Source: Blautia wexlerae (GTDB taxonomy: Bacteria; Bacillota; Clostridia; Lachnospirales; Lachnospiraceae). Taken from it: a DNA stretch of 64,000 bases. The position numbers and the translations under genes are program-made. The stretch covers positions 16,319-80,318 of the forward strand of contig NZ_JAAIMY010000015.1 of NCBI RefSeq assembly GCF_013300825.1, written 5' to 3'. Shown piece after piece: positions 9,648 to 18,472 of this stretch; position 1 is the first letter of the stretch; every line of letters starts with the position of its first letter. The notes beneath the pieces were generated by a model. The model was given only the letters and a program-made list of their open reading frames with translations. It made no database searches and was not told where the DNA came from.

Positions 9648-10417
9648 AAGGGAAAAAGAAAGAACAGTTATATCTGAAACAAGATTATGATGATTATCAT
9701 TTCTCTCTGAAAGAATTTCTGAAATATCTGGGGCAGGCACTGGCATTGTGTATTATGGCAGACTATCTTTTTTATAAAAATATCTGGGTACTGTTTCTTA
9801 TGCTTCCTGTTCCTGTATTTTATCTGAAATGGCAGAGGAAACAACTGATCAGGGAGCGCAGAAAGAAATTGAATTATCAGTTTAAAGATGCATTGGTTTC
9901 ACTAAGCGTTGCAGTTCAGGCGGGATATTCTGTTGAGAGTGCGGTGAAAGCCTGTGTCAGAGATCTGGAACGCTTGTATGGGCGTGGAACAGATGTTGTA
10001 GAGGAGTTCCGCTATATTGAGAGCCAGCAGCGTCTCAGTGTGCCGTTGGAGGAGTTGTTTCTGGATTTTGGAGAAAGAAGCCAGATAGAAGATATTGAGA
10101 ATTTTGCATCTGTTTTTTATACAGCTAAGCGTACAGGCGGTGATATGAACCGTGTGATCCAGAAAGTAACCCGCATGCTTGGCGATAAGATTGATGTGAA
10201 ACGGGAGATAGAAGCTACTCTGGCAGCTAAAAAGTCAGAACAGATGATCATGAGTCTTATGCCTGTGGGAATTATCTTATATCTTCAGATGACTTCTCCG
10301 GGTTTCTTGAATGTTCTTTATGGAAATCCCTTTGGAATTGCAGCAATGAGTATATGTCTTGCGATTTATGCCACAGCATACTGGCTTGGCAGAAAGATTG
10401 TAGATATTGAGGTGTGA
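9644..10417 (+). CDS. tadB: TadB-like pilus platform protein (T2SSF domain)
   Basis: Polytopic inner-membrane platform protein of the Tad system, 257 residues. Two helices near the N terminus (about 28-62), a cytoplasmic GspF/T2SSF domain (LSVAVQAGYSVESAVKAC to TKRTGGDMNRVIQKV-like TAKRTGGDMNRVIQKVTRM) and two C-terminal helices (MSLMPVGIILYLQM; AAMSICLAIYATAYWLG). Overlaps cpaF and tadC, both by 4 bases. It pairs with tadC to form the ring that the CpaF motor drives. Confidence 0.9.
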   Translation: MKGKKKEQLYLKQDYDDYHFSLKEFLKYLGQALALCIMADYLFYKNIWVLFLMLPVPVFYLKWQRKQLIRERRKKLNYQFKDALVSLSVAVQAGYSVESAVKACVRDLERLYGRGTDVVEEFRYIESQQRLSVPLEELFLDFGERSQIEDIENFASVFYTAKRTGGDMNRVIQKVTRMLGDKIDVKREIEATLAAKKSEQMIMSLMPVGIILYLQMTSPGFLNVLYGNPFGIAAMSICLAIYATAYWLGRKIVDIEV

Positions 10418-11460
10418 CAGTAAAAATGTGGGTACATATTGTCATTTTTGTTATGATTCTGTGCGTATTGACCGGGTGGAAGAAAGGCTGGATTCCCTCT
10501 TCAGGTATTGGAGGCAGAGAAGGAATCAGACTTTTTGCGGCAGTGGCAATATCCGGAAATCTGCTTGGTATGGTTCTTACGGCAGGAAACGGCAGACAGG
10601 TGTATCCTCAGGGATATCGTCTGGAAAAGGAGGCGTCAGGATCATATGAGAAAGAATTTATGGTATCCGTGGATGGAGAAGACCAGGGAACCCTGTACAT
10701 TCAGGTACCGGAAAAAGAACTGGAAGAAGAGGAAGAACCGCAGCAGGACAGGAAACTGACAGGAGAGGAGCAGGCGAAAAAAGATCTGGCAGAAGCGGTA
10801 GCCCGTTACAATGAACAGAAAAATGATCCGGATTATTATTATCTTCCAGATAAACTGGACGGGAAAAAAATAAAGTGGGAAATACCTGCAGATACTTCGG
10901 GGATGCTGCTGACAGGATTGTTTCTGGCAGCGGCTATGGTAATTCTGGTTATGAAGGGAAGAGAAGAACAGGTTAAGCTTCAGAAGAGATATGAAGAACT
11001 TCTCCTGGATTATCCCGGACTGATCATGAAATTCACTTTACTTGTCCAGGCAGGAATGACGGTAAGAAAAGCTTTTCAGAAAATTTCACTGGATTATGGC
11101 AGAAAGAAAAAGAAAAAACCAAGATCTGCTTATGATGAAATACAGGTTATATGTTATGAAATGGAAAGCGGAGTTTCTGAGAGTGAAGCATACCGGAGAT
11201 TTGGAGAAAGATGTGGACAGGTAAAATATAAGACGTTTGCAACCCTTCTGATACAGAATCTTCAGAAAGGCAGCAGACAGATGGCTGATATGCTGGAGAG
11301 AGAATCCATGGAAGCGTGGGAAGAACGCAAGAGAAAGGCGAGGGTTCTCGGAGAAGCGGCAGCAACAAAATTACTGCTTCCCATGATGATGATGCTTGTT
11401 GTTGTGATGGCAATCGTTATGATTCCTGCGTTTCTGTCCTTTTATGGAGGAACCGGATGA
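10414..11460 (+). CDS. tadC: TadC-like pilus platform protein (T2SSF domain)
   Basis: Second platform protein, 348 residues. It begins with a membrane helix (VHIVIFVMILCVLTGW), then a long acidic/charged insertion (about 60-150, QVPEKELEEEEEPQQD), a second helix (LLTGLFLAAAMVILVM), the T2SSF domain (FTLLVQAGMTVRKAFQKIS ... FATLLIQNLQKGSRQM) and a C-terminal hydrophobic pair. The GTG at 10414 overlaps the tadB stop (GTGTGA); ATG at 10426 is an alternative start. The N-terminal third has no counterpart in classic TadC and looks lineage-specific. Confidence 0.85.
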   Translation: MTVKMWVHIVIFVMILCVLTGWKKGWIPSSGIGGREGIRLFAAVAISGNLLGMVLTAGNGRQVYPQGYRLEKEASGSYEKEFMVSVDGEDQGTLYIQVPEKELEEEEEPQQDRKLTGEEQAKKDLAEAVARYNEQKNDPDYYYLPDKLDGKKIKWEIPADTSGMLLTGLFLAAAMVILVMKGREEQVKLQKRYEELLLDYPGLIMKFTLLVQAGMTVRKAFQKISLDYGRKKKKKPRSAYDEIQVICYEMESGVSESEAYRRFGERCGQVKYKTFATLLIQNLQKGSRQMADMLERESMEAWEERKRKARVLGEAAATKLLLPMMMMLVVVMAIVMIPAFLSFYGGTG

Positions 11461-11566
11461 AAGGAATGTTGTTTCTGTAACGGATATGTGAGGCAGGAGA
11501 GACTTAGCAGTACTGTGGAGATGGAAATATAGAATGAGATGTGAATGAAACATACGGAGGAAAAAG

Positions 11567-11767
11567 ATGAGACAATTAATACAGAGAACAGTGAAACTGA
11601 AAGGGCTGTTGCAAAGATTTGCAGAGGAAGAAGATGCAGTAGGTGTTGTGGAAATCATTTTGATTCTTGTAGTCCTGATCGGACTTGTCATTATTTTCAA
11701 AGAGCAGATTACTAATCTGGTACAGAGTATTCTCTCAAAAATTGCCAAACAGAGTAATTCTATTTAA
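11567..11767 (+). CDS. flp: Flp-family type IVb pilin (major pilin)
   Basis: A 66-residue prepilin, the likely main subunit of the pilus. A basic N-terminal leader (MRQLIQRTVKLKGLLQRFAEE) is followed by EDAVGVVEIILILVVLIGLVIIF, with the Glu five positions into the mature protein and the hydrophobic helix that pilins pack into the fibre; cleavage by one of the A24 peptidases is expected next to AVGVVE. The CGGAGG site at 11552-11557 is the strongest in the operon, and the 106-base gap before the gene suggests extra expression, as expected for the most abundant subunit. Confidence 0.88.
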   Translation: MRQLIQRTVKLKGLLQRFAEEEDAVGVVEIILILVVLIGLVIIFKEQITNLVQSILSKIAKQSNSI

Positions 11768-11828
11768 CCGGAATATCTGCTTCACTTCTGGATATATCAG
11801 AGAAAAAAGGAGGAGGTGTACTTCCTGT

Positions 11829-13286
11829 ATGAAATGTCAAAGAGCGAAAAAAGGAAGCATTACAGTATTTCTGGCACTGATTCTAAGCCTGCTTCTGTCG
11901 CTTGTGTGTACCAGCATAGAATCTGTTCGTATGGCATCTGCAAGAACGCAGATTCTGAACGGTATGGATATTGGACTGTATTCAGTATTCGGACAATATG
12001 ATAAGAAACTTCTTGAAGAATACGATTTGTTTGCACTTGACGGGTCCATGGGAGGAGGACAGATAAAACTTGCAAAGGTATGCGATAATCTGGAATCCTA
12101 TATGAAACCTGTGCTGAAACAGAACAGTCAGAATCTTAAATTGAAGCAGAGCGGTCTTACCGGATATCGACTTTTCACAGATAATAACGGAGAAGTTTTC
12201 TATCAGCAGATTGTTCAGTATATGCAGGAGACTCTTGGCAGTCAGGGAGTACAGATTCTTCTTAACAAAATGTCAGACCGTAAGAGAAAAACAGAAGAGG
12301 CAGATTTGAAAGCAAGTCAGGCAGAATCAGGGGGTTCCATAGACCGTTATGATGCAGAAATAGATCAGGCTTCTCAGAAAAGTCAGCAGGCAGCAGAAGA
12401 AGCGGAACAGAATCAACAGGAACAGAATCAACAGGAACAGGTAAATAATCCGATCACGGTTATAAAAAGAATTATGAAAATGGGAATCCTGGAACTGGTT
12501 TTGCCATCCGGGAGAGGTCTGTCTACCCGCGAAATCGACAGAAGTATGTTAGTCTCCGGGAGAAAACTTCAGCAGGGAATGGCAATGCCTGATGGTGTGA
12601 CAGAAGAGAACAGTTATACTTCTAATGTTTTATATCAGCAGTATCTTATGAATCATCTGGGAAATTACATCAGTCCGGCAGAAGAAGGACTTGCATATCC
12701 GATGGAATATATTTATGCAGGAAAAAGCAGCGATTTTGATAATCTTAAATCTGTGGCATCAAAGCTGCTTTTTATCCGTGAGGGAGTAAATTTTGCCGGT
12801 CTTATGGCTGACAATGTGAAAAGATCAGAAGCACAGGCACTGGCAACAGCTATTGCAGCGGGATTTCTCGTTCCGCCTGCGGCTGTGGTGATAGAGACAA
12901 CATTGCTTTTATGCTGGGCTTTTGCAGAAAGCGTGTTGGATGTGCGGGAGCTTTTGGCAGGTGGCAGGATTCCTCTCGTAAAAACTTCGGCAGACTGGCA
13001 GATTTCACTGTCAAATCTTGGAAACCTGATGGAAGGACTGGATTCTATGAGGAGAAATAATGATCATGGAGTGTCTTATGAAGATTATCTTCAGATTCTG
13101 CTCTTATCTGTGGCAAAAGAAAAGAAAGTAGTAAGAGGGATGGATATGATTGAAAATACCATAAGAAATAAAGGAAGGGCACATTTTCAGATGGATTCCT
13201 GTATTGTGGCACTGGAAGCATTTGCCGATGTAAAAGCAAATAAGAAAAAGGAATTTCATGTGATACGCCAATATTGTTACGAATGA
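11829..13286 (+). CDS. DUF5702 / TadG-like pilus-associated membrane protein
   Basis: A 485-residue protein with an N-terminal prepilin-like or anchor segment GSITVFLALILSLLLSLVCTSIESVR (the whole run is hydrophobic) followed by a long extracellular domain; this is the DUF5702 family found in Clostridia Tad loci. AGGAGG lies about 11 bases before the ATG at 11829; the frame remains open further upstream but lacks a ribosome site and would overlap the pilin gene. A Gln/Glu-rich linker at about 190-205 contains a short duplicated EQNQQ block, and a hydrophobic stretch at about 345-370 (ATAIAAGFLVPPAAVVIET) may be a second membrane segment. Function: probably a minor structural or anchoring component; no enzyme motif seen. 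Confidence 0.8.
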   Translation: MKCQRAKKGSITVFLALILSLLLSLVCTSIESVRMASARTQILNGMDIGLYSVFGQYDKKLLEEYDLFALDGSMGGGQIKLAKVCDNLESYMKPVLKQNSQNLKLKQSGLTGYRLFTDNNGEVFYQQIVQYMQETLGSQGVQILLNKMSDRKRKTEEADLKASQAESGGSIDRYDAEIDQASQKSQQAAEEAEQNQQEQNQQEQVNNPITVIKRIMKMGILELVLPSGRGLSTREIDRSMLVSGRKLQQGMAMPDGVTEENSYTSNVLYQQYLMNHLGNYISPAEEGLAYPMEYIYAGKSSDFDNLKSVASKLLFIREGVNFAGLMADNVKRSEAQALATAIAAGFLVPPAAVVIETTLLLCWAFAESVLDVRELLAGGRIPLVKTSADWQISLSNLGNLMEGLDSMRRNNDHGVSYEDYLQILLLSVAKEKKVVRGMDMIENTIRNKGRAHFQMDSCIVALEAFADVKANKKKEFHVIRQYCYE

Positions 13287-13320
13287 ACTATAGCTCAGGA
13301 GTGAAAAGAGGTGCAAAAAG

Positions 13321-14115
13321 ATGCTTTTACAGGACAAAAATAAGGGAATTGCAGAAATCAGAAAAAAAGATAGAAAAATCTATGAAAGGGAAAAGTGCTC
13401 TCTGAAAAAAATAAAGAAAATATGGAAGATAAATCCTGTAAAAGTGTCTTTTTGCACCTTGTTCAGAAGAAAAGCAGATACATTGAGAAAGGGAAGTCTG
13501 GCAGTAGAAACTGTTTTTGTTCTGCCGTTGTTCTTTCTTGGAATGGTGACTTTGATTTCTTTTATGGATATATATAAGCTCCAGACAGAACATCTGACTG
13601 CGCTTTGCACCAGAGCGAAGCAGGCGGGAATGTATGCATACATTGCAGGGGAAAGTTCTGTCGGGGATATCACTCTGCCGGATATTTATACATATAAAGC
13701 TTTTGGAGGACTGATACCACTTTCGGAGGTTGTAGTTTACAACCATGTAAAGGTTCATGCCTGGACAGGAACAGAATATCAGGACAATGGGGGAGAGCAG
13801 GGAGAAACGGAACAGATGGTGTATGTAACAGAATCCGGAAGTGTTTATCACAGAAATCCCGGCTGCAGTTATCTGAACGTTTCGTTAAAGCAGATTCCGG
13901 GAAGTGCAGTAAAGTCTGCAGGAAATCAGTACGGGGAACATTATTCAGCGTGCGAAATATGCAGCAGAAACCAGAACCCGGCAGGAGTTGTATATGTGAC
14001 AGAGAGAGGAAACAGGTATCATAATCTGGAATCCTGCAGTGGGCTGAAACGGACAGTCCGGCTGGTGAAAGCTTCATCTGTTCAGGAAATGGGGGCCTGC
14101 AGCAGATGTGGATAA
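13321..14115 (+). CDS. TadE-like pseudopilin with two C-terminal zinc-binding-like repeats
   Basis: A 264-residue protein. A very basic N-terminal region (about 50 residues) leads to the TadE-type signal GSLAVETVFVLPLFFLGMV, with the conserved Glu after the cleavage point. The C-terminal 100 residues hold two copies of a VYVTExGxxYHxxxxC module: the first has His and Cys in YHRNPGCSYL and ends ACEICS; the second YHNLESCSGL ends GACSRCG. The HxxxxC...CxxC pattern resembles small Ada-like metal-binding modules found at the ends of some secreted nucleases. Two such modules on a pilin-like protein are unusual. The start is uncertain: ATG 13321 has AAGAGG upstream, but the basic leader is longer than in most TadE proteins. 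Part of the Tad operon. Confidence 0.75.
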   Translation: MLLQDKNKGIAEIRKKDRKIYEREKCSLKKIKKIWKINPVKVSFCTLFRRKADTLRKGSLAVETVFVLPLFFLGMVTLISFMDIYKLQTEHLTALCTRAKQAGMYAYIAGESSVGDITLPDIYTYKAFGGLIPLSEVVVYNHVKVHAWTGTEYQDNGGEQGETEQMVYVTESGSVYHRNPGCSYLNVSLKQIPGSAVKSAGNQYGEHYSACEICSRNQNPAGVVYVTERGNRYHNLESCSGLKRTVRLVKASSVQEMGACSRCG

Positions 14116-14171
14116 GATAAGTGAAGTGAAGAGGTTTATGTGTCTGGACGAGGCAGAAGGGGATGAGCAGA

Positions 14172-14597
14172 ATGGAGATAAACTCTGTAAAAGATATATG
14201 TGTACTGATTTTTCTGGGGATAAACTCATGGACAGATATCAGGAAAAGACAGGTATCTTTACTGAGTATTGTAATATTTGCGATATGTGGGACTGCATGG
14301 AGTATCAGCAGTAAAGTGAAGGTACTGGATTTTTTTCTGTGTGCAGGAATCGGTCTGGTATTTGTCGGGATCAGCATTTTTACAGAGGATGCAGTGGGTA
14401 TGGGGGATGGATGGCTGATTATGGCTCTGGGAACAGTCATGCAGCCTGTGGAACTTTTTTCCATTATTTTTATTGCGGTTATGTGCAGTGCAGTATGGGC
14501 CGGAATTACACTGGCAATATTTCACAGAAAGGGATGCACGGAAATTCCGTTTGTTCCTTTTTTGCTGATTGGTTATCTGGGAGGAATGATTTTATGA
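14172..14597 (+). CDS. Second A24-family prepilin peptidase of the Tad operon
   Basis: A compact (141 residues) polytopic A24 peptidase. The first catalytic Asp is in INSWTDIRKRQVS and the GxGD signature is GMGDGWL. ATG 14172 sits 9 bases after GAAGGGG; another in-frame ATG at 14163 is too close to that site. Its stop overlaps the next TadE-like gene by 4 bases, so it is coupled to a pseudopilin gene, whereas the first peptidase (6935) opens the operon. The two enzymes may divide the work between the Flp pilin and the TadE-like proteins, by inference only. Confidence 0.8.
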   Translation: MEINSVKDICVLIFLGINSWTDIRKRQVSLLSIVIFAICGTAWSISSKVKVLDFFLCAGIGLVFVGISIFTEDAVGMGDGWLIMALGTVMQPVELFSIIFIAVMCSAVWAGITLAIFHRKGCTEIPFVPFLLIGYLGGMIL

Positions 14598-15034
14598 AAG
14601 AAAAAATCAGAAAAGGAAGTCTGACTGTTGAGTCTGCCTGTGTTATGTCTTTGATTTTGCTTGTGATCATGGGGCTTATTTATCTGAGCTTTTTTGTGCA
14701 TAACAGAGCATGGCTGACAGCGGCAGCCTATGAATCGGCAGTGAGTGGAAGTATGGAAGGGATTAAGAGGACCGGTCAGGTATATGATACAGCCAGGATG
14801 CGGAGCGAAGAACTGGGAAGTGCGGGATTTTTCGGAGCAGAGAATCTGAGTACACAGACCAATGTGGGAAAAGAAGTACAGGTGACATATGATCTGGATA
14901 CGATTTCTTCATACGGAAATTTTAACTGGCATTTACGGACAGAAGGAACATCGGCTATTATAGATCCTGTAAAGCATATCCGTAAGATGAGAGCCGCTGC
15001 GGCAGTTCTGAAAGAAATGGGGGATCAGAAGTGA
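14594..15034 (+). CDS. tadE: TadE-like pseudopilin
   Basis: A 146-residue minor pilin-like protein: short basic leader MKEKIRKGS, then LTVESACVMSLILLVIMGLIYL, matching the TadE signal with its conserved Glu, and a small extracellular domain ending in a helical KHIRKMRAAAAVL segment. ATG overlaps the stop of the second prepilin peptidase (ATGA), and its own stop overlaps the GTG of the FHA gene. Probably processed by one of the A24 peptidases and placed at the pilus tip or base. Confidence 0.82.
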   Translation: MKEKIRKGSLTVESACVMSLILLVIMGLIYLSFFVHNRAWLTAAAYESAVSGSMEGIKRTGQVYDTARMRSEELGSAGFFGAENLSTQTNVGKEVQVTYDLDTISSYGNFNWHLRTEGTSAIIDPVKHIRKMRAAAAVLKEMGDQK

Positions 15035-16458
15035 GGGCAGAATATAAAAGAGATATGAATCACAATTATCTGATCCTTTACGGAGAAGATGAGATAAATA
15101 CAGATGCTTATCAGGTGCGGATGCTGGTGGGGAATGTGATTCCTTCTGTTCTTAAATGCAGGATACAGGGAATGGATGGAAGGTTTCTGATTTATTTTGA
15201 TATTACCTCAAAACAGGCTTTGAATATTTTGTATGAAGAACGGAAGATGAAAATTGAGGATTTGAATCTGATTTTTGGAGGGTTTGTGCAGGTTATGGAG
15301 GATGCTGCAGAGTATCTGATAAATCCGGGGCAGTTTCTCTTGTCTCCTGAATATATGTATGCTGATGTTGAAAAAAAGAAGATATATTTCTGCATGATGC
15401 CAGGGTATGAAAAAGACATAAAGAACCAGTTTCAGCTTCTGGCAGAATATATCCTTCCGAAGATTGACCATGAGGACAGCCAGGCTGTACTCCTTGGGTA
15501 TGGTGTATATAAGCGGACCATGGAGGATTGTTTTCATCTGGAACATATTAAAGAAGAACTGTACAAAGTCCAGGGACAGAAGGACAGGGAGAAGGAAGCG
15601 GAAAAAGATATATGGAAATCCGGTGAGGAGAATCAGGATGTTTTGAATATTCATATACAGGAGGATTATCTGGAAGATGATGAACCGGGAATGGAATTTG
15701 TAAGAGAGGGCGAAGCACCGAAAAAAAGGGGGCTGCTGTATAAAGCAGGCATGATTGGAGTTGCAGCAGTTTTACTGTGTCTGATAACTGTGGCTGTATT
15801 ATTCGGATATCTGCCATATATGGAAACCGGAACTGTACTTGGGATCATAATTGTTCTGGCTGCGGGAGTTATGCTTGTGACATATATTATAAAAAAGAAA
15901 AAAAATCCCGGCATTTATCCGCGAAAAAATATAAGGGAAAGAGAGAATGAAACATTACGGAAAAAAACAAAAACAAATACGGCAGATTATGATAAAAGCG
16001 GATCAGATGCAGAATGGTTTGGCAGAGACAGTCTGGAGATGTCTGAAATAAATAAAGTAAAACAGCAGATTCCAACGGAGGAAAAAAGGGAAAAACGGCT
16101 ATATGAACAGTCACATCCGGATTATGGAGAAACTGTTGTACTGTCTGCCGGTGCAGTGTCCGGTCCTGCCAGTCTGGTGAGCAAAGAACCGGGAGAACTG
16201 GCAACTATTTATTTAAATGAGGATCTTACAGTAATCGGTAAACTGGAGAATGCCTGTGATGCAGTAATCGATTTGCCTACAGTAAGTCGTATTCATGCGA
16301 AAATCAGAAAGAGAGAGGAGGCTTATTATCTGACAGATATGAATTCCAGAAATGGCACATCTGTAAATGGGCGTTTGCTCAGACCGGAGGAGGAATATCA
16401 GCTTGAGCCGGAAGATGAAATAGATTTTGCCCAGGCGAGATACATATTTTTGTCATAA
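15031..16458 (+). CDS. Membrane FHA-domain protein (DUF6382-like N terminus)
   Basis: A 475-residue protein in three parts: an N-terminal domain (about 1-180) of the DUF6382 type, two neighbouring membrane helices (about 235-290: AGMIGVAAVLLCLITVAVLFGY and GTVLGIIIVLAAGVMLVTYI, each partly shown), and a C-terminal FHA domain (about 390-475) with SRIHAKI and the NSRNGTSVNG loop. FHA domains bind phosphothreonine peptides, so Ser/Thr phosphorylation may control pilus assembly. The usual GR pair at the start of the FHA fold is GK here (TVIGKLENA). GTG start coupled to tadE (GTGA overlap). No kinase or phosphatase gene is nearby. Confidence 0.8.
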   Translation: MRAEYKRDMNHNYLILYGEDEINTDAYQVRMLVGNVIPSVLKCRIQGMDGRFLIYFDITSKQALNILYEERKMKIEDLNLIFGGFVQVMEDAAEYLINPGQFLLSPEYMYADVEKKKIYFCMMPGYEKDIKNQFQLLAEYILPKIDHEDSQAVLLGYGVYKRTMEDCFHLEHIKEELYKVQGQKDREKEAEKDIWKSGEENQDVLNIHIQEDYLEDDEPGMEFVREGEAPKKRGLLYKAGMIGVAAVLLCLITVAVLFGYLPYMETGTVLGIIIVLAAGVMLVTYIIKKKKNPGIYPRKNIRERENETLRKKTKTNTADYDKSGSDAEWFGRDSLEMSEINKVKQQIPTEEKREKRLYEQSHPDYGETVVLSAGAVSGPASLVSKEPGELATIYLNEDLTVIGKLENACDAVIDLPTVSRIHAKIRKREEAYYLTDMNSRNGTSVNGRLLRPEEEYQLEPEDEIDFAQARYIFLS

Positions 16459-16463
16459 ATGTT

Positions 16464-16492
16464 TTGAAAAAATACAGGATGTCTGCTACAAT
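16464..16492 (+). promoter_or_regulatory. Predicted sigma-A promoter for the rhomboid gene
   Basis: TTGAAA, 17-base spacer, TACAAT, starting 5 bases after the stop of the FHA gene. This separates the rhomboid transcript from the Tad operon. Confidence 0.55.
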
Positions 16493-16646
16493 TGACAGTA
16501 GCGGCCCGGATGAGCTGCTGTTGATGTAATGATATGAAGAATGTTAATGTTCGCTCCATTTACAGCAACGTGTTTCGCGATGCATGGGACATATGCTGAG
16601 TGTGTGGACAGTAACTGGAAACGGCAAAACAGAAAAGAGGCAGATA

Positions 16647-17264
16647 TTGGAAGAATTAAAGAAAGAGCCGGTTACAGTATTTCTTATATTAATCAATATG
16701 CTTGTATTTGTGATAACAGAGCTGACGGGCGGAACTGAAGATACTATGCATATGCTTCGGTGTGGAGCTGCTTATACACCGGCTATTATCCAGGGAGAGT
16801 ATTACAGGATTTTTACAAGTATGTTCCTGCATTTTGGAATGCAGCATCTTGCGAATAATATGCTGGTGCTTTTTGTGCTTGGAGGAAGACTGGAACGTAC
16901 AACAGGGAAGCTGAAATATCTGCTGATCTATCTTCTGGGAGGAGCAGGAGGAAACCTGCTATGCGTATTTCTGGAATTAAACCACGGAGATTTTGCAGTG
17001 TCAGCGGGTGCATCCGGTGCAGTGTTTGCAGTAATGGGTGCCATGATCTATGCTGTGATCAGAGGAAAAGGACATATTGAAGATCTTTCGGCCAGACAGG
17101 TAGTGATCATGGCTGCGTTTTCACTCTATTTCGGATTTACCAGTGAAGGAGTAGACAATGCAGCGCATGTAGGCGGTCTGCTCTGTGGCTTTATACTGGC
17201 AGTATTGCTTTATCATCCTTCACGGAAATATTCCGGTCATATCTCAGAAAGACAGGGAAGATAG
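16647..17264 (+). CDS. Rhomboid family intramembrane serine protease
   Basis: Six-helix intramembrane protease that cuts membrane-anchored substrates. The catalytic Ser lies in SAGASGAVFAVMG and the catalytic His in DNAAHVGGLLCG; HFGMQHLANNMLVLFVLGGRLER carries the conserved oxyanion-hole HxxxN and GR loop. The TTG at 16647 with AGAGG 6 bases upstream gives a 205-residue protein that starts just before the first helix; an in-frame ATG at 16584 has no ribosome site. It lies directly after the Tad operon but has its own promoter. Its last 28 bases overlap the convergent kinase gene. Confidence 0.88.
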   Translation: MEELKKEPVTVFLILINMLVFVITELTGGTEDTMHMLRCGAAYTPAIIQGEYYRIFTSMFLHFGMQHLANNMLVLFVLGGRLERTTGKLKYLLIYLLGGAGGNLLCVFLELNHGDFAVSAGASGAVFAVMGAMIYAVIRGKGHIEDLSARQVVIMAAFSLYFGFTSEGVDNAAHVGGLLCGFILAVLLYHPSRKYSGHISERQGR

Positions 17265-17917
17265 AGAGAAAAAGTAGTTCCCTGCTTCGGCGTACTGGTT
17301 ACTTTGATCTGACCATGATGGGCAGCCATGATTTCTGATGTTACCGCCAGGCCAAGACCGGTTCCCTCTGATTTATAGGTAACAAAGGGCTGAAAGATGT
17401 TGGCTGTCTGAGTTTCGGTCATTCCACATCCATTGTCTTTTATTGAGATACAGATGCGGTCATTGATTTTTCGAAGACCAACAGTGATTTTCCCTCCGGG
17501 ATAGCTGATCGCCTCGCAGGAATTTCTGATCAGATTAAAAATAGCCTGACGCATTTTTATGCGGTCCAGAAGAATCTGTGGGGAAACATCTTCTATATGT
17601 ATTTCCAAAGTGATTCCCAGATAATCCAACATTGTTTTTTCGCAGGATAAAATAGTGGTCAGAAATTCTTTCGGGTCTGTAGGGACAAGATTGACAGTTT
17701 GGGAATGACTGAAATCAGAAAGTTCATTCAATAATTCCTTTACGTAATCAAGATTATCCATCAGACTGTCCCATTGTCTGCAACTGCATAATTCGGGATG
17801 GGAATCAGCCATTAACTGAAGTTCGCTGCTTATAAGCGCTATGGGGTTGCGGATTTCATGTGACAGTCTGGACAGAATAAAGCTAAAATCTTTTTTCAAT
17901 TGTTTTGTTGTTTCCAT
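17237..17917 (-). CDS. Orphan soluble sensor histidine kinase (HisKA + HATPase_c)
   Basis: A 226-residue kinase with no membrane helix or sensor domain. The phosphoacceptor His is in LSRLSHEIRNPIAL (about residue 20), followed by a HATPase_c domain with N-box QAIFNLIRNSCEAI, G1 box DNGCGM, and G2 box GTGLGLAV. No response regulator is next to it. Such short orphan kinases are common in spore-forming Clostridia, where several feed phosphate to Spo0A, but that role here is inference. GAGGTGAT precedes the ATG. The 3' end overlaps the rhomboid gene by 28 bases. Confidence 0.88.
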   Translation of the reverse strand: METTKQLKKDFSFILSRLSHEIRNPIALISSELQLMADSHPELCSCRQWDSLMDNLDYVKELLNELSDFSHSQTVNLVPTDPKEFLTTILSCEKTMLDYLGITLEIHIEDVSPQILLDRIKMRQAIFNLIRNSCEAISYPGGKITVGLRKINDRICISIKDNGCGMTETQTANIFQPFVTYKSEGTGLGLAVTSEIMAAHHGQIKVTSTPKQGTTFSLYLPCLSEI

Positions 17918-18034
17918 TGTATATCATCACCTCAGGAAAAGTGTACCATTGCAAAATTTCTGCTGCAACTGATTTCATCGTGGAAATTTCGCACTTAATC
18001 GACATTGGTGTAATTTAAGAAAGAAGGACTTAAA

Positions 18035-18448
18035 ATGGATAACTGTATTTTTTGTAAAATAGCTAATGGGGAAATTCCTGCGGCAACACTTTATGAGGAT
18101 GAGGATTTTCGTGTAATTCTTGACCTTGGTCCTGCAAGTAAAGGTCATGCGTTAATCCTTCCTAAAGCTCATGCTGCCAATATTTATGAATTATCAGATG
18201 AAATGGCTGCAAAGGCTATGATTCTTGCAAAGAAAATGGCAACAGCAATGACAGAAGCGCTTAAATGTGATGGATTTAATATTGTGCAGAATAATGGAGA
18301 GTGTGCAGGACAGACTGTATTTCATTTCCATATGCATCTGATTCCAAGATATCAGGGTGATACTGTTGGAATTACCTGGACTCCGGGTGAACTGAGTGAT
18401 CAGGACAAAGAGGAGATTCTGTCAAAAGTCAGAGCGCAATTGTCTTAA
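18035..18448 (+). CDS. HIT family protein (histidine triad nucleotide hydrolase)
   Basis: A 137-residue member of the histidine triad family, which hydrolyses nucleoside phosphoramidates such as AMP-lysine. N-terminal CIFCKI (Cys pair seen in the zinc-binding HIT branch), GHALILPKAH, and the triad HFHMHLIPRY near residue 100 are all present. AAGAAGGA precedes the ATG. It may share a transcript with the sigma factor gene 24 bases downstream. Confidence 0.93.
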   Translation: MDNCIFCKIANGEIPAATLYEDEDFRVILDLGPASKGHALILPKAHAANIYELSDEMAAKAMILAKKMATAMTEALKCDGFNIVQNNGECAGQTVFHFHMHLIPRYQGDTVGITWTPGELSDQDKEEILSKVRAQLS

Positions 18449-18472
18449 TGCTCTGATCTTACATAAGATAAA

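Noticed and set aside
12404..12440. EQNQQ duplication as a phase-variable repeat
   Set aside because: Only two 15-base copies that keep frame; too short to suggest a switch.
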